A stretch of DNA of 64,000 bases from Aeromicrobium wangtongii (GCF_024584515.1 NZ_CP102173.1:1426001-1490000), one strand, 5' to 3'. Positions 33,893 through 42,767 are shown, counted from the stretch's first letter. The notes: a model not told the origin generated them from the sequence alone. A program made the numbers and translations.

Positions 33893-34491
33893 TGCGTTCG
33901 GGAGTGGTCCAGTCGATCCAGGAGTGGGCGGAGCTCACCCCGAGGCTGGTTGACGAGTCCTTGGTGAACGCGGTGGCGGCGGCCGGCGAGGCCATCGTGA
34001 CGTCCCTGGCAGGCGGCGGACGGGTGCTGTTCGCGGGCAATGGCGGAAGTGCGTCGATCGCCTCCCACCTCGCTGCCGAGCTCGTCGGCCGATGCGTGCT
34101 GGACCGCCAGGCGCTGGCAGGGCTGGCGCTGGCCGACAGCGCGAGCACGCTCACCGCGCTGGGCAACGATCACGGCTACGACACGATCTTCGAGCGTGGT
34201 GTGAGCGCCTTCGGACGACCCGGAGACGTGCTCGTCGCGATGTCGACCAGTGGCTCGTCGCCGAACATCGTCCGGGCGGTGGCCCGGGCCCGCGAGACCG
34301 GGCTGGTGTCCATCGCGATGACCGGCGAGAGGGGCGATGCCTTCGCCGCATCGGCCGATCACGGACTCATGGTGCCGTCGGGATCGACCCAGCGCGTCCA
34401 GGAGGTGCACCTGATGTGGGGACATGCCTGGTGCGAGCAGGTCGACGTCCGCTGGCACGAGTCCGAGCGGCAGCACGCTCTCACGTCGTGA
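33892..34491 (+). CDS. gmhA: Phosphoheptose (sedoheptulose 7-phosphate) isomerase
   Basis: A 199-residue SIS-domain enzyme of normal GmhA length. The diagnostic stretch is FAGNGGSASIASHLAAELVGR, followed by MSTSGSSPNIVRAVARA and HLMWGHAWCEQVD. It converts sedoheptulose 7-phosphate to D-glycero-D-manno-heptose 7-phosphate, the substrate of the kinase encoded just before it. Start ATG 33892 overlaps the hddA stop by one base and has GGAGGGG nine bases upstream. GTG 33889 and ATG 33874 are in-frame alternatives. Confidence 0.9.
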   Translation: MRSGVVQSIQEWAELTPRLVDESLVNAVAAAGEAIVTSLAGGGRVLFAGNGGSASIASHLAAELVGRCVLDRQALAGLALADSASTLTALGNDHGYDTIFERGVSAFGRPGDVLVAMSTSGSSPNIVRAVARARETGLVSIAMTGERGDAFAASADHGLMVPSGSTQRVQEVHLMWGHAWCEQVDVRWHESERQHALTS

Positions 34492-34498
34492 CGCCTTG

Positions 34499-35050
34499 AT
34501 GGGGCGGTCCGCCCGGATGGTGCTGCTCGATCGCGACGGCACGTTGAACGTCCGCAGGACGAGTCACGTCCATGACGTGCACGACCTCGAGCTGCTACCC
34601 GGCGTGGGTGAGGCGGTCGCCCTCGCCGCCGCGCTGGGTCGGGTGGTCCTGGTGACCAACCAGCAGTCGGTGGGTCGGGGTGACATCACGAGCGAGGGCC
34701 TGGACGCGGTCAACGCAGCACTGGTCCGACAGCTCTCCCTGACCCCGGGTGCCCGGGTCGACGCCATCTACGTGTGTCCCCATCTCGCCGGGACGTGCGA
34801 CTGCCGCAAGCCCGGGACCGGTCTGTTCCTCCAAGCCCTGCGGGAGGCGCCGGACGTCCTGCCGGCGCACTGCGCTGTCATCGGCGACCAGCCGAGCGAT
34901 GTCGAGCCGGGGCTGGCCCTGGGCATGCTGGCCTTCCATGTCGTCCACGAGGCGGAGTCGGCCGTCGCCACCCCCGCGGGCGCGTTCAGGGTCGGATCCG
35001 CGCTCGAGGCGATGACGATGCTCGCCGGACTGCCGGGCTGGGCGTCGTGA
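34499..35050 (+). CDS. gmhB: D-glycero-D-manno-heptose 1,7-bisphosphate 7-phosphatase
   Basis: A 183-residue HAD phosphatase. The nucleophile motif is LLDRDGTLN (D11 and D13), motif II lies in LVTNQQSVGRG, and a zinc loop C93-x-H95 with C100-x-C102 followed by RKP is characteristic of GmhB and of the histidinol-phosphatase branch. The last acidic motif is IGDQPSDVEPGLALGM. Following hddA and gmhA, it completes the step that removes the C7 phosphate. A histidinol-phosphatase role is unlikely in this context. The stop overlaps the next start as GTGA. Confidence 0.87.
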   Translation: MGRSARMVLLDRDGTLNVRRTSHVHDVHDLELLPGVGEAVALAAALGRVVLVTNQQSVGRGDITSEGLDAVNAALVRQLSLTPGARVDAIYVCPHLAGTCDCRKPGTGLFLQALREAPDVLPAHCAVIGDQPSDVEPGLALGMLAFHVVHEAESAVATPAGAFRVGSALEAMTMLAGLPGWAS

Positions 35051-35955
35051 GAGGTCTGCGGGCGCGTGATGCACTGGTGGGCGTCACGGCCTTCGCGCTC
35101 GTCATGGCCGCGATGCTGTACGTGCTCGCCGAGCAGCGGTTCGCGGGGTCGTGGCCGACGGCCGACCGGACCGTCGTGGCGACGGCCGACGATGCGTCGT
35201 ACCTGGACCTCGTGGACGGCACACAGCGGCAAGCAACCCTCAAGCGACAGCGCACCGTGCGCCGGACGTTCTCGACCGTTCCGGGAGCTGACGCCGTGCT
35301 GGTGTCCACGAACACCGTGACGGCAGACGGTGACGTCGTGAGCCGTCAGCGCTGGACGGCAGCGCAGCGACGGTTCACCGGCTCGGCGGTCGACTCGACC
35401 GCCAACGTCGAGAAGTTCGCCTCGTTCAACGAGTCGGGCGACGCGGTGGAGGAGGACCGGCAGCTTCGCGGCGTCCGGGGCATCCTCGTGCGGTTTCCCC
35501 GCGACACCCAACCGGTGACCTACCGCCGCTGGGACCCCGAGACGCGGCAGACCGGCGAGGCCGTCTTCCTGCGAACCGAACGCCTCCACGGCGCAGAGGT
35601 GCTGGTCTTCCGACAGGTCGAGAAGGCCTCGACCGACGCCGACGGCACCAGCACGCGGTCCGACACCACGCTGTGGGTGCGCCCCGAGGTCGGGGGAGTC
35701 GTCAAGACAGCCAGCCATGTCGTGGTTCGGGCGTCGGCCGACGGCCAGCCGACCCTGGACGCCCGGTTCGTCGACTCCGCGAGCTCGGTGCGCCAGGCCT
35801 CCCGCGACGTCGACCGCGAGATGGTCCGCCAGCGGGTGCGCAGCACCGTCCTGCCGGGAATGGCCGTTCTCGTCGGGATCCTCGCGGGTGTCGCGACCGT
35901 GATCATGGGACGCCCCGGTGGCTTCTCCTGGCGCCGGCGCCGGGCGCGGCAGTAG
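35047..35955 (+). CDS. DUF3068 family protein, copy 1
   Basis: A 302-residue protein with one helix near the N-terminus (8-28), a long outward beta-rich domain and a second helix near 270-290 before a basic tail. This two-helix layout is typical of DUF3068 (PorA-like) proteins of actinobacteria, whose function is unknown. It is translationally coupled to gmhB by a GTGA overlap, which links it to the heptose pathway or to the finished glycan. The paralogue at 36054 follows after 98 bases with its own promoter. Confidence 0.75.
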   Translation: MRGLRARDALVGVTAFALVMAAMLYVLAEQRFAGSWPTADRTVVATADDASYLDLVDGTQRQATLKRQRTVRRTFSTVPGADAVLVSTNTVTADGDVVSRQRWTAAQRRFTGSAVDSTANVEKFASFNESGDAVEEDRQLRGVRGILVRFPRDTQPVTYRRWDPETRQTGEAVFLRTERLHGAEVLVFRQVEKASTDADGTSTRSDTTLWVRPEVGGVVKTASHVVVRASADGQPTLDARFVDSASSVRQASRDVDREMVRQRVRSTVLPGMAVLVGILAGVATVIMGRPGGFSWRRRRARQ

Positions 35956-35983
35956 GGCGGTCGGCAACAATAGCGGGCAAAAT

Positions 35984-35997
35984 GTGAGGGGCCTCAC
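35984..35997. promoter_or_regulatory. Inverted repeat over the -35 region of the DUF3068 gene
   Basis: GTGAGG and CCTCAC are separated by two bases, a 6-bp dyad. It lies about 20 bases before the candidate extended -10 box at 36014, so it covers the place where the -35 contact would be. A regulator binding site is likely, but not proven. Confidence 0.4.
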
Positions 35998-36013
35998 GTG
36001 TGACCCGAACGAC

Positions 36014-36022
36014 TGTTACTCT
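36014..36022 (+). promoter_or_regulatory. Extended -10 promoter of the second DUF3068 gene
   Basis: TGTTACTCT fits TGNTANNNT. It lies 18 bases before the ribosome site GGAGGGA (36040-36046), with the GTG start seven bases on. The layout is the same as in front of the DUF2613 gene at 24731. Confidence 0.45.
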
Positions 36023-36053
36023 CTGGTAATTCATGTCGTGGAGGGAGCCCACA

Positions 36054-37064
36054 GTGGCAAAAAAGTTGGGGACGGTTGCGCTGTTCCTGGGGACGTTCGT
36101 CCTGGTTCTGGCCGTGCTGTCAAAGTTCTACATGTACGACCGTCTTGCGGTCGTCCCGCTGAACCAGGACACCGTCAGTGAGGCCGCCACGGCCCCCGGC
36201 GCCGACGGGGAGTACCTCGACGTCGCAGCCGGCCTGAAGATCACGAACGGTCCGCTGAAGAACGTCAAGGCTGTCCGCGGTGACGTCGACGCGAGCAAGA
36301 AGGCCAGCAAGGAGCTCGGCAAGGACATCGCCGTCTGGGACATCTACGACTACACGGACAAGCCGACGTACGACCCCAACAGCGGCGAGAGCCCCTTGAC
36401 CGGCACCAGCGACCGGATCGCCTTCGACCGCAACACCGGTGAGGCCGTCAAGTACGCCGACACCAAGTCCGAGGGTGACGGCAAGGTCGTCAAGCCCGCG
36501 GACATCAAGGGCCTGTACTTCAAGTTCCCGTTCGACGCCCAGAAGAAGACGTACCAGTTCTGGGACGGCACGCTGCGCAAGGCCACCCCGGCCAAGTACG
36601 TCGGCGAGGGCGAGGTCAAGGGCCTCAAGGTCTACAAGTACCGCCAGACGATCGAGCCGATCAAGACCGGCACGATCGACGTGCCCGGCGACCTCGTCGG
36701 CGAGACCGCGGCCACCGTCACGGCTGACCAGATCTACTCGAGCGTCACGAACTACAGCATCGAGCCGGTCACCGGCGTGGTCATCTGGGGCCAGACGGCC
36801 CAGGACAACTACCTCGAGCTGGACGGCGAGCGCGTCCTGACCACCACGAAGGCGACGCTGTCGTACACCGATGCCAACGTGACCAAGAACGTCGACGACT
36901 ACAAGTCCAAGGCGATGCTGCTCACGGCCGTCAACACGTGGATCCCGATCGGCGGCGCCATCCTCGGTCTCCTCCTGATCGCTGTGGGCATCTTCGCCCG
37001 CCGCGACCGGTCGACCGACGGCACGCGTCGCTCGGACTCCAAGGACCTCGTCGGCGCGCGCTGA
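36054..37064 (+). CDS. DUF3068 family protein, copy 2
   Basis: A 336-residue protein with a signal-anchor helix at about 4-26, a large outward domain rich in Lys, Asp and Thr, and a C-terminal helix near 295-315 followed by a short basic tail. It matches DUF3068 more fully than copy 1 (DIYDYTDKPTYDPNSGE, TYQFWDGTLRKATPAKYVGE). Lysine use is much higher than in the neighbouring genes, suggesting strong expression and a surface role. GTG 36054 is chosen because GGAGGGA is seven bases upstream; an ATG at 36033 lies before the ribosome site. A strong terminator follows. Confidence 0.78.
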   Translation: MAKKLGTVALFLGTFVLVLAVLSKFYMYDRLAVVPLNQDTVSEAATAPGADGEYLDVAAGLKITNGPLKNVKAVRGDVDASKKASKELGKDIAVWDIYDYTDKPTYDPNSGESPLTGTSDRIAFDRNTGEAVKYADTKSEGDGKVVKPADIKGLYFKFPFDAQKKTYQFWDGTLRKATPAKYVGEGEVKGLKVYKYRQTIEPIKTGTIDVPGDLVGETAATVTADQIYSSVTNYSIEPVTGVVIWGQTAQDNYLELDGERVLTTTKATLSYTDANVTKNVDDYKSKAMLLTAVNTWIPIGGAILGLLLIAVGIFARRDRSTDGTRRSDSKDLVGAR

Positions 37065-37080
37065 CGAATCCGGCCACATC

Positions 37081-37119
37081 ACCGCGGCACCGCAGCCCTT
37101 TGGGGTGCGGTGCCGCGGT
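37081..37119 (+). terminator. Terminator of the DUF3068 gene
   Basis: A 14-bp perfect stem (ACCGCGGCACCGCA with its complement) encloses a loop that adds a further CCC/GGG helix and is followed by GTTCT. It begins 17 bases after the stop codon and ends 20 bases before the aminopeptidase start. Confidence 0.85.
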
Positions 37120-37139
37120 GTTCTAGTCTGAGGAACCTG

Positions 37140-38393
37140 ATGACCATCGCTTCCGCCGCTGATCTGTGCGCCTTCGTCGACCGCTCGCCGACTCCCTTCC
37201 ACGTCTGCGCGACGGTGGCGGCCGAGCTCGACTCGGCCGGCTACCGCCGGCTCCTCGAGACCGAGTCCTGGCCGGCGGAGCCCGGGCGGTTCTACGTCGT
37301 GCGGGGCGGATCGCTGGTGGCCTGGTCGACCGAGTCCAGCAACGACCCGGCCGATCCCTTCCGGGTCGTCGGCGGGCACACCGACAGCCCGAACCTGCGG
37401 CTCAAGCAGCATCACGACCTGTCGCCCGAAGGGCTGGGCGTCGTCGCCCTGGAGCCCTACGGCGGTGCGTGGCTGCACTCGTGGCTCGACCGCGATCTCG
37501 GCATCGCCGGACGCCTGGCGATGCGCGACGGGAGCGAGGTGCTGGTGCACGTCGCGGAGCCGGTCCTGCGCGTGCCGCAGCTGGCGATCCACCTGTCGGC
37601 GGACCGCAAGGGTGTCGAGGTCGACCCGCAGCGGCACCTCAACGGCATCTGGTCGACGTCGGCCGGCTCGTTCCTGGACCTCGTCGCCGACCGTGCGCAG
37701 GTCTCGGTGGCCGATGTCCTGGGCTTCGAGCTGATGACCCACGACAGCCAGCCCGGCGCCCTGGTCGCCGGGGGAGAGCTGGTCAGCTCACCGCGCCTGG
37801 ACAACCAGGTGACCTGCTTCGCGGGCACCCGGGCCCTGCTGGCGGCCCAGCCGGTGACCGGCGTGCGTCCGGTCCTGGTGCTGTTCGACCACGAGGAGGT
37901 CGGCAGCACCTCCGAGCGTGGCGCCCAGTCCGATCTGCTCGCGACGGTGCTGGAGCGCATCGTCATCGCCGCCGGCGGCACTCGTGACGACTACCACCGG
38001 GCCATTGCCGGGTCGGTCTGCGCATCCGGCGACATGGCCCACGCGACGCACCCCAACCACCCCGAGCGGCACGAGGTGCTGCACCACATCGCGATCGGCG
38101 GGGGACCGGTGCTCAAGCTGCACCCCAACCTCCGCTACGCCACCGACGCACCCGGCACGGCCCACTTCGCCCGCGCGTGCGAGCAGGCCGGCGTCCCGCT
38201 GCAGCGCTACGAGCACCGCGCCGACCTGCCGTGCGGCTCGACCATCGGCCCGCTCAGCGCGGCCCGTACCGGCATGCTGACCGTGGACGTGGGCGCTCCC
38301 CAGCTGGCCATGCACTCGGCCCGCGAGACGATGGGTGCGGCCGATGTCGATCCCTACGCCCGGGCGCTGGCGGCGTTCCTCGCTCCGGCGTGA
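37140..38393 (+). CDS. M18 family aminopeptidase
   Basis: A 417-residue metallopeptidase of normal size for bacterial M18 (aspartyl aminopeptidase-like) enzymes. Metal and active-site motifs are visible: [12 protein letters not shown] (H80, D82), RLDNQ (D221), DHEEVGS (E252, E253), [15 protein letters not shown] and, near the C-terminus, the last metal ligand in [13 protein letters not shown]. It removes N-terminal residues from peptides in the cytoplasm. The start has GAGGAA seven bases upstream. A candidate -10 box TAGTCT (37124-37129) is close to the start. Confidence 0.92.
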   Translation: MTIASAADLCAFVDRSPTPFHVCATVAAELDSAGYRRLLETESWPAEPGRFYVVRGGSLVAWSTESSNDPADPFRVVGGHTDSPNLRLKQHHDLSPEGLGVVALEPYGGAWLHSWLDRDLGIAGRLAMRDGSEVLVHVAEPVLRVPQLAIHLSADRKGVEVDPQRHLNGIWSTSAGSFLDLVADRAQVSVADVLGFELMTHDSQPGALVAGGELVSSPRLDNQVTCFAGTRALLAAQPVTGVRPVLVLFDHEEVGSTSERGAQSDLLATVLERIVIAAGGTRDDYHRAIAGSVCASGDMAHATHPNHPERHEVLHHIAIGGGPVLKLHPNLRYATDAPGTAHFARACEQAGVPLQRYEHRADLPCGSTIGPLSAARTGMLTVDVGAPQLAMHSARETMGAADVDPYARALAAFLAPA

Positions 38394-38452
38394 GGTGATC
38401 CACACCCGAGACTGTGACCCGGCTATCGTGCCGGGGGCACAGTCGCGTAGGC

Positions 38453-38480
38453 TTGACAGTGCGCTGATGGCCTGTACGTA
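38453..38480 (+). promoter_or_regulatory. Promoter of rpsA
   Basis: A perfect -35 box TTGACA (38453-38458) is followed after 16 bases by TACGTA (38475-38480) as -10. The gene starts 120 bases downstream, so the mRNA would have a long leader, in which no known riboswitch or clear hairpin was recognised. The 206-bp gap between the aminopeptidase and rpsA holds nothing else that I can see. Confidence 0.55.
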
Positions 38481-38599
38481 CCTCGGACAGAGCAGGCCCG
38501 TGCTCGTGCTCCGCCAGGTGAATACTACCCGGCACTCCACGATCAAAGGGCTGTCAGACGTGCCCGACAATTCCACCCATCCATCGGAGCAACTCCTTT

Positions 38600-40063
38600 A
38601 TGACAAGCAGCATCGCCCACGTGGCACCCCAGGTCGCAATCAACGACATCGGCTCTGAGGCAGACTTCCTCGCCGCCATCGACGCGACCATCAAGTACTT
38701 CAACGACGGTGACATCGTCGAAGGCGTCATCGTCAAGGTCGACCGTGACGAGGTCCTCCTCGACATCGGTTACAAGACCGAAGGTGTCATCCCCTCCCGC
38801 GAGCTGTCCATCAAGCACGACGTCGACCCCAACGAGGTCGTTTCCGTGGGTGACAGTGTCGAGGCCCTCGTCCTGCAGAAGGAGGACAAGGAAGGCCGTC
38901 TGATCCTGTCGAAGAAGCGTGCGCAGTACGAGCGTGCGTGGGGCGACATCGAGAAGATCAAGGCCGAGGACGGAGTTGTCGAAGGCACCGTCATCGAGGT
39001 CGTCAAGGGCGGCCTCATCATGGACATCGGTCTGCGCGGCTTCCTGCCGGCGTCGCTGGTCGAGATGCGCCGCGTGCGCGACCTCGACCCGTACATCGGT
39101 CAGAAGATCGAGGCCAAGATCATCGAGCTCGACAAGAACCGCAACAACGTGGTCCTGTCGCGCCGTGCCTGGCTCGAGCAGACGCAGTCGGCAGTTCGCC
39201 AGAACTTCCTCACCGAGCTGCAGAAGGGCCAGGTCCGCAAGGGCGTCATCTCCTCGATCGTCAACTTCGGTGCATTCGTGGACCTCGGCGGCGTCGACGG
39301 ACTCGTCCACGTGTCCGAGCTGTCCTGGAAGCACATCGATCACCCGAACGAGGTCGTCCAGGTCGGCGACGAGGTCACCGTCGAGGTGCTCGACGTCGAC
39401 ATGGACCGCGAGCGCGTCTCGCTGTCGCTCAAGGCCACGCAGGAAGATCCCTGGCAGCACTTCGCCCGCACCCACCAGATCGGCCAGATCGTCCCGGGCA
39501 AGGCGACCAAGCTCGTCCCGTTCGGTGCGTTCGTCCGTGTCGAGGAGGGCATCGAGGGCCTGGTGCACATCTCCGAGCTCGCCGAGCGTCACGTCGAGAT
39601 CCCCGAGCAGGTCGTCCAGATCGGCGACTCGGTCATGGTCAAGATCATCGACATCGACCTGGAGCGTCGTCGCATCTCGCTGTCGCTGAAGCAGGCGAAC
39701 GAGACCGAGGCCTCGGCCACGGACGACTTCGACCCGACGCTGTACGGCATGACCTCCTCGTACGACGAGCAGGGCAACTACATCTACCCCGAAGGTTTCG
39801 ATCCTGAGACCGGCGAGTGGCAGGAAGGCTTCGACGAGGCCCGCGCCGCATGGGAGAAGCAGTACGCCGAGGCGCACGAGCGCTGGGAGGCGCACAAGAA
39901 GCAGATCGCGGAGGCCGAGAAGGCCGGTCTCGAAGCTGCTGAGGCGTCCAACTACTCCTCGGACTCGACCGCTGGTTCGGACGAGGCTCCGCAGGAGGGC
40001 TCGCTGGCCTCCGACGAGGCCCTGCAGGCGCTGCGTGAGAAGCTCACCGGCGGCGAGGCGTAA
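38600..40063 (+). CDS. rpsA: 30S ribosomal protein S1
   Basis: A 487-residue protein with four S1 RNA-binding domains at about 35-105, 122-190, 207-278 and 293-363, as usual in actinobacteria. Examples are DGDIVEGVIVKVDRDEVLLDIGYKTEGVIP and GVISSIVNFGAFVDLGGVDGLVHVSELSW. A charged C-terminal tail is probably disordered. S1 binds mRNA on the small ribosomal subunit and helps initiation. Codon use is strongly biased, fitting high expression. GGAG lies 11 bases before ATG, rather far, but the N-terminus fits the family. It has its own promoter and terminator. Confidence 0.96.
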   Translation: MTSSIAHVAPQVAINDIGSEADFLAAIDATIKYFNDGDIVEGVIVKVDRDEVLLDIGYKTEGVIPSRELSIKHDVDPNEVVSVGDSVEALVLQKEDKEGRLILSKKRAQYERAWGDIEKIKAEDGVVEGTVIEVVKGGLIMDIGLRGFLPASLVEMRRVRDLDPYIGQKIEAKIIELDKNRNNVVLSRRAWLEQTQSAVRQNFLTELQKGQVRKGVISSIVNFGAFVDLGGVDGLVHVSELSWKHIDHPNEVVQVGDEVTVEVLDVDMDRERVSLSLKATQEDPWQHFARTHQIGQIVPGKATKLVPFGAFVRVEEGIEGLVHISELAERHVEIPEQVVQIGDSVMVKIIDIDLERRRISLSLKQANETEASATDDFDPTLYGMTSSYDEQGNYIYPEGFDPETGEWQEGFDEARAAWEKQYAEAHERWEAHKKQIAEAEKAGLEAAEASNYSSDSTAGSDEAPQEGSLASDEALQALREKLTGGEA

Positions 40064-40078
40064 CAACCCCGTCCCCGT

Positions 40079-40113
40079 ACAGGACCCCCGGCCACTGCGG
40101 CCGGGGGTTCTGT
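40079..40113 (+). terminator. Terminator of rpsA
   Basis: A stem of about 15 bp, with one G-T pair (ACAGGACCCCCGGCC against its complement), has a 5-base loop and is followed by GTGTCTTCC. It begins 16 bases after the rpsA stop codon. Confidence 0.85.
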
Positions 40114-40228
40114 GTCTTCCGGGAGACAAGAGTCACTCCCGGTGGACGATGCGCAGACGCGCGTCCCGCGCCACGGTATGGTTCACTCGAACGCTGACAG
40201 ACGTTGTCGATGCACTAGGTGGTACTTC

Positions 40229-41107
40229 GTGGCAGATCATCGCCACAGCAAGCACGCTGCGCCCCGCAGGCGCAGCCGCAGGTCCGTTTCTCTCCTCACC
40301 CGAGCCGTCCTCCCGACGGTCGGGGTGCTGAGCGTGGCCGTGGCCGGCGGAGCAGCGATCCTCCACGAAGGCAGCCCGGTCCGCACGGCCGCAGCCTCCA
40401 CCAGCGCCAGTGGCGCAGCCTCGGTGGCCAAGCACAAGGACGTGTTCGCGGCGTCCGCCAGTCGCGGCCAGGTGCCGGCGACCGTCAGCCGCAGCGCCGA
40501 GCGCCCGCCGCTGCCCGATGTCGCCGCGGCCAAGAAGAAGATCGAGGGCCTGCGCTACGCGACAGGCGACATCAAGATCCACGCGGACGCCAAGACGTCC
40601 TCGCCCGTGCTCGCCACCGTCGAGGACGGTGACTCGGTCGACATCACCGGCGAGACCAACGGCAAGTGGGCCCAGATCGTGCACAACGGGGTCACGCGGT
40701 GGGTCGAGGCCAAGGCCCTCGCGGTCGAGGAGCCCATGGGCACCGCCCCGTGCCCGACCGGATCGGGTGTCGAGCGCGGTCTGCGTCCCGACACGATCAA
40801 GGTGTACCGCGCCGTCTGCGCCAAGTTCCCGTCGATCGTGAGCTACGGCGGCATGGCCGGTCGTGGCGAGCACGGCACCGGCCAGGCCCTGGACATCATG
40901 GTCTCCGGCGATCTGGGCAACGAGGTCGCCGCCTACCTGCAGGAGAATCGCGCCGAGCTCGGCATCGAGTACCTGATCTGGCGCCAGCGCATCTGGCGTC
41001 CGGCCACGTCGTCGGCCTGGCGCGGCATGAGCGACCGCGGCGGAGCGACCGCCAACCACATGGACCACGTGCACGTCACGACCTACGGCAGCTCCGCCAC
41101 CCGCTAG
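40229..41107 (+). CDS. Secreted SH3b / extensin-like C-terminal domain protein
   Basis: A 292-residue protein. A strongly basic N-terminus is followed by a signal-anchor helix (about 28-48), an Ala/Ser-rich linker, a bacterial SH3 domain near 110-165 (GDIKIHADAKTSSPVLATVEDGDSV) and a C-terminal domain near 180-290 with GRGEHGTGQALDIMV and HMDHVHVTTYG. These His/Asp residues resemble the D-Ala-D-Ala peptidase/extensin fold (ARB_07466-like domain). A cell-wall role is likely; enzyme activity is unproven. The GTG start has AGGTGG six bases upstream. The stop precedes coaE by eight bases, so the two may share a transcript. Confidence 0.82.
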   Translation: MADHRHSKHAAPRRRSRRSVSLLTRAVLPTVGVLSVAVAGGAAILHEGSPVRTAAASTSASGAASVAKHKDVFAASASRGQVPATVSRSAERPPLPDVAAAKKKIEGLRYATGDIKIHADAKTSSPVLATVEDGDSVDITGETNGKWAQIVHNGVTRWVEAKALAVEEPMGTAPCPTGSGVERGLRPDTIKVYRAVCAKFPSIVSYGGMAGRGEHGTGQALDIMVSGDLGNEVAAYLQENRAELGIEYLIWRQRIWRPATSSAWRGMSDRGGATANHMDHVHVTTYGSSATR

Positions 41108-41115
41108 GGGCAGAT

Positions 41116-41736
41116 GTGTTGAGGGTCGGTCTCACCGGTGGTATCGGCGCGGGCAAGAGCACGGTCAGTGCCCTGCTCGCCGAGCGCGGCGCGGTCGTGA
41201 TCGACTACGACCGGCTCGCGCGCGACGTCGTCGACCCCGGCACCCCCGCACTGGCCGAGATCGCGGCGCGGTTCGGCGACGGGGTCATCACCGCGGACGG
41301 GGCGCTGGACCGGCCTGCCCTGGGTGCCATCGTCTTCGGCGATCCGCAGGCGCTCGGCGACCTGAACGCCATCACGCATCCGGCGATCCGGGAGCTCGGG
41401 GCCGCGCGCGAGCGGGCCGCCGGTCCCGACGCGATCGTCGTGCACGACAACCCGCTGCTGGTCGAGATGAGGGCTGCGGCCTCGTGTGACGTCGTGATCG
41501 TGGTCGACGTGCCGGTCGACGTCCAGGTGGAGCGCCTGATGAGCAACCGGGGGATGAGCGAGGCCGACGCCCGGGCACGGATCGCCGCGCAGGCCTCCAG
41601 AGAGAAAAGGACCGGTGCCGCCGATCTGGTGATCGACAACACCGGTCCAGAGGACGAGCTCGCCCGCGCAGTCGGGGGCCTGTGGGACGAGCTCGTGTCC
41701 AGGGCCGCCGCCCGGTCAGTGCCGGGCGAGGGCTGA
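41116..41736 (+). CDS. coaE: Dephospho-CoA kinase
   Basis: A 206-residue P-loop kinase of normal length; it catalyses the last step of coenzyme A synthesis. The P-loop is GLTGGIGAGKSTV, the substrate region is VIDYDRLARDVVDPGTPAL, and NAITHPAIRE and NRGMSEADARARIAAQ (lid) are family motifs. The GTG start with AGGGG five bases upstream is preferred over the following TTG. rpsA-coaE neighbourhood is common in actinobacteria. It ends one base before the convergent sigma-factor gene. Confidence 0.95.
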   Translation: MLRVGLTGGIGAGKSTVSALLAERGAVVIDYDRLARDVVDPGTPALAEIAARFGDGVITADGALDRPALGAIVFGDPQALGDLNAITHPAIRELGAARERAAGPDAIVVHDNPLLVEMRAAASCDVVIVVDVPVDVQVERLMSNRGMSEADARARIAAQASREKRTGAADLVIDNTGPEDELARAVGGLWDELVSRAAARSVPGEG

Positions 41737-41737
41737 T

Positions 41738-42685
41738 CTAGGCGGCCAGGTCCGGATCCGCGATCCGGCGCAGGGTGGCCAGTGCCTCGCGCTCGAGCTG
41801 GCGGACCCGCTCGGCCGAGATCCCGTGACGCTTGCCGATGTCGGCGAGCTTCTGCTGGCGTCCGTCGAGCAGACCGTAACGGGCCCGCACGATGTCGGCC
41901 TCACGCTCACCCAGGTTGTCGACCAGGTTGGCCACGAGGTGCCGTGACTCGTCGTCCAGCACCGCGAAGTCGGGGCCGGGTGCGGTCTCCCGGGCGATCA
42001 GGTCGCCCAGCGAGGTGTCGCCGTCGTCGTCGACGGGGGAGTCGAGGCTGACGTGATCGCGACCCCAGGACATCAGGTCGATGACGCGGTCGACGTCCAT
42101 GCCCAGCTCGAGGGCGATCTCGGCGGGCTCGGGATCGTAGCCCAGTTGGCGCTCGAGGTTGCGGCGGGCGGCCGTGACCTGGTTGAGCTCCTCGACGACG
42201 TGCACGGGCAGGCGCACGACGCGGGCCTGCTGCGCGATGCCGCGGGTGATGGCCTGGCGGACCCACCACGTGGCGTAGGTCGAGAACTTGAAGCCCTTCG
42301 CGTAGTCGAACTTCTCGACGGCGCGGATCAGGCCGGTGTTGCCCTCCTGGACCAGGTCGAGCATCGGCATCGCGGAACGGCCGTACTTGCGGGCGATGGA
42401 GACCACCAGACGAAGATTGGCCTGGATGAACTCCTGGATCGCGCGGTCGCCCTCGTCGGCGAGCCACTGCAGCTCTTCCTCGGTGGCGTACTTCGGCGCG
42501 CCACCCTTCTTGCGGCCTACGCGGCCCTCCTCGAGCAGATGGCGAGCGAACAACCCAGCCTCCACCGTCTTGCTCAGCTCCACCTCACGGGCGGCGTCGA
42601 GCAACGGTGTGCGGGCGATCTCGGCGAGGTACATGCCCACGCTGTCCTTGCCCTCAACGTTGGTGTTGCCGGTTCTGGTGCTCAC
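41738..42685 (-). CDS. RNA polymerase sigma factor, SigB/HrdA type
   Basis: A 315-residue sigma-70 group 2 factor. Region 1.2 is VGMYLAEIARTPLL, region 2 contains [40 protein letters not shown] and the DNA-melting [15 protein letters not shown], region 3 follows ARVVRLPVHVVEELNQV, and region 4 ends with the helix-turn-helix ISAERVRQLEREAL. It lacks the long N-terminal extension of the principal factor at 50008. It likely recognises promoters of the same kind under other growth conditions. The GTG start has GGGAG seven bases upstream. No anti-sigma gene is adjacent. Confidence 0.9.
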   Translation of the reverse strand: MSTRTGNTNVEGKDSVGMYLAEIARTPLLDAAREVELSKTVEAGLFARHLLEEGRVGRKKGGAPKYATEEELQWLADEGDRAIQEFIQANLRLVVSIARKYGRSAMPMLDLVQEGNTGLIRAVEKFDYAKGFKFSTYATWWVRQAITRGIAQQARVVRLPVHVVEELNQVTAARRNLERQLGYDPEPAEIALELGMDVDRVIDLMSWGRDHVSLDSPVDDDGDTSLGDLIARETAPGPDFAVLDDESRHLVANLVDNLGEREADIVRARYGLLDGRQQKLADIGKRHGISAERVRQLEREALATLRRIADPDLAA

Positions 42686-42767
42686 GGTGCGGCTCCCATC
42701 AGTGTGCTTGTACTGGTGACAACGCGCAGGTGAGCCCTAGGATTCCGCTCTCAGTCAAGTCTTAGGT

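Noticed and set aside
36120..37742. 540-codon open frame on the minus strand
   Set aside because: Crosses a strong terminator and lies antisense to the DUF3068 and aminopeptidase genes; no recognisable protein features.
38394..38599. Riboswitch in the rpsA leader
   Set aside because: No known aptamer motif or clear set of stems; only a promoter could be supported.
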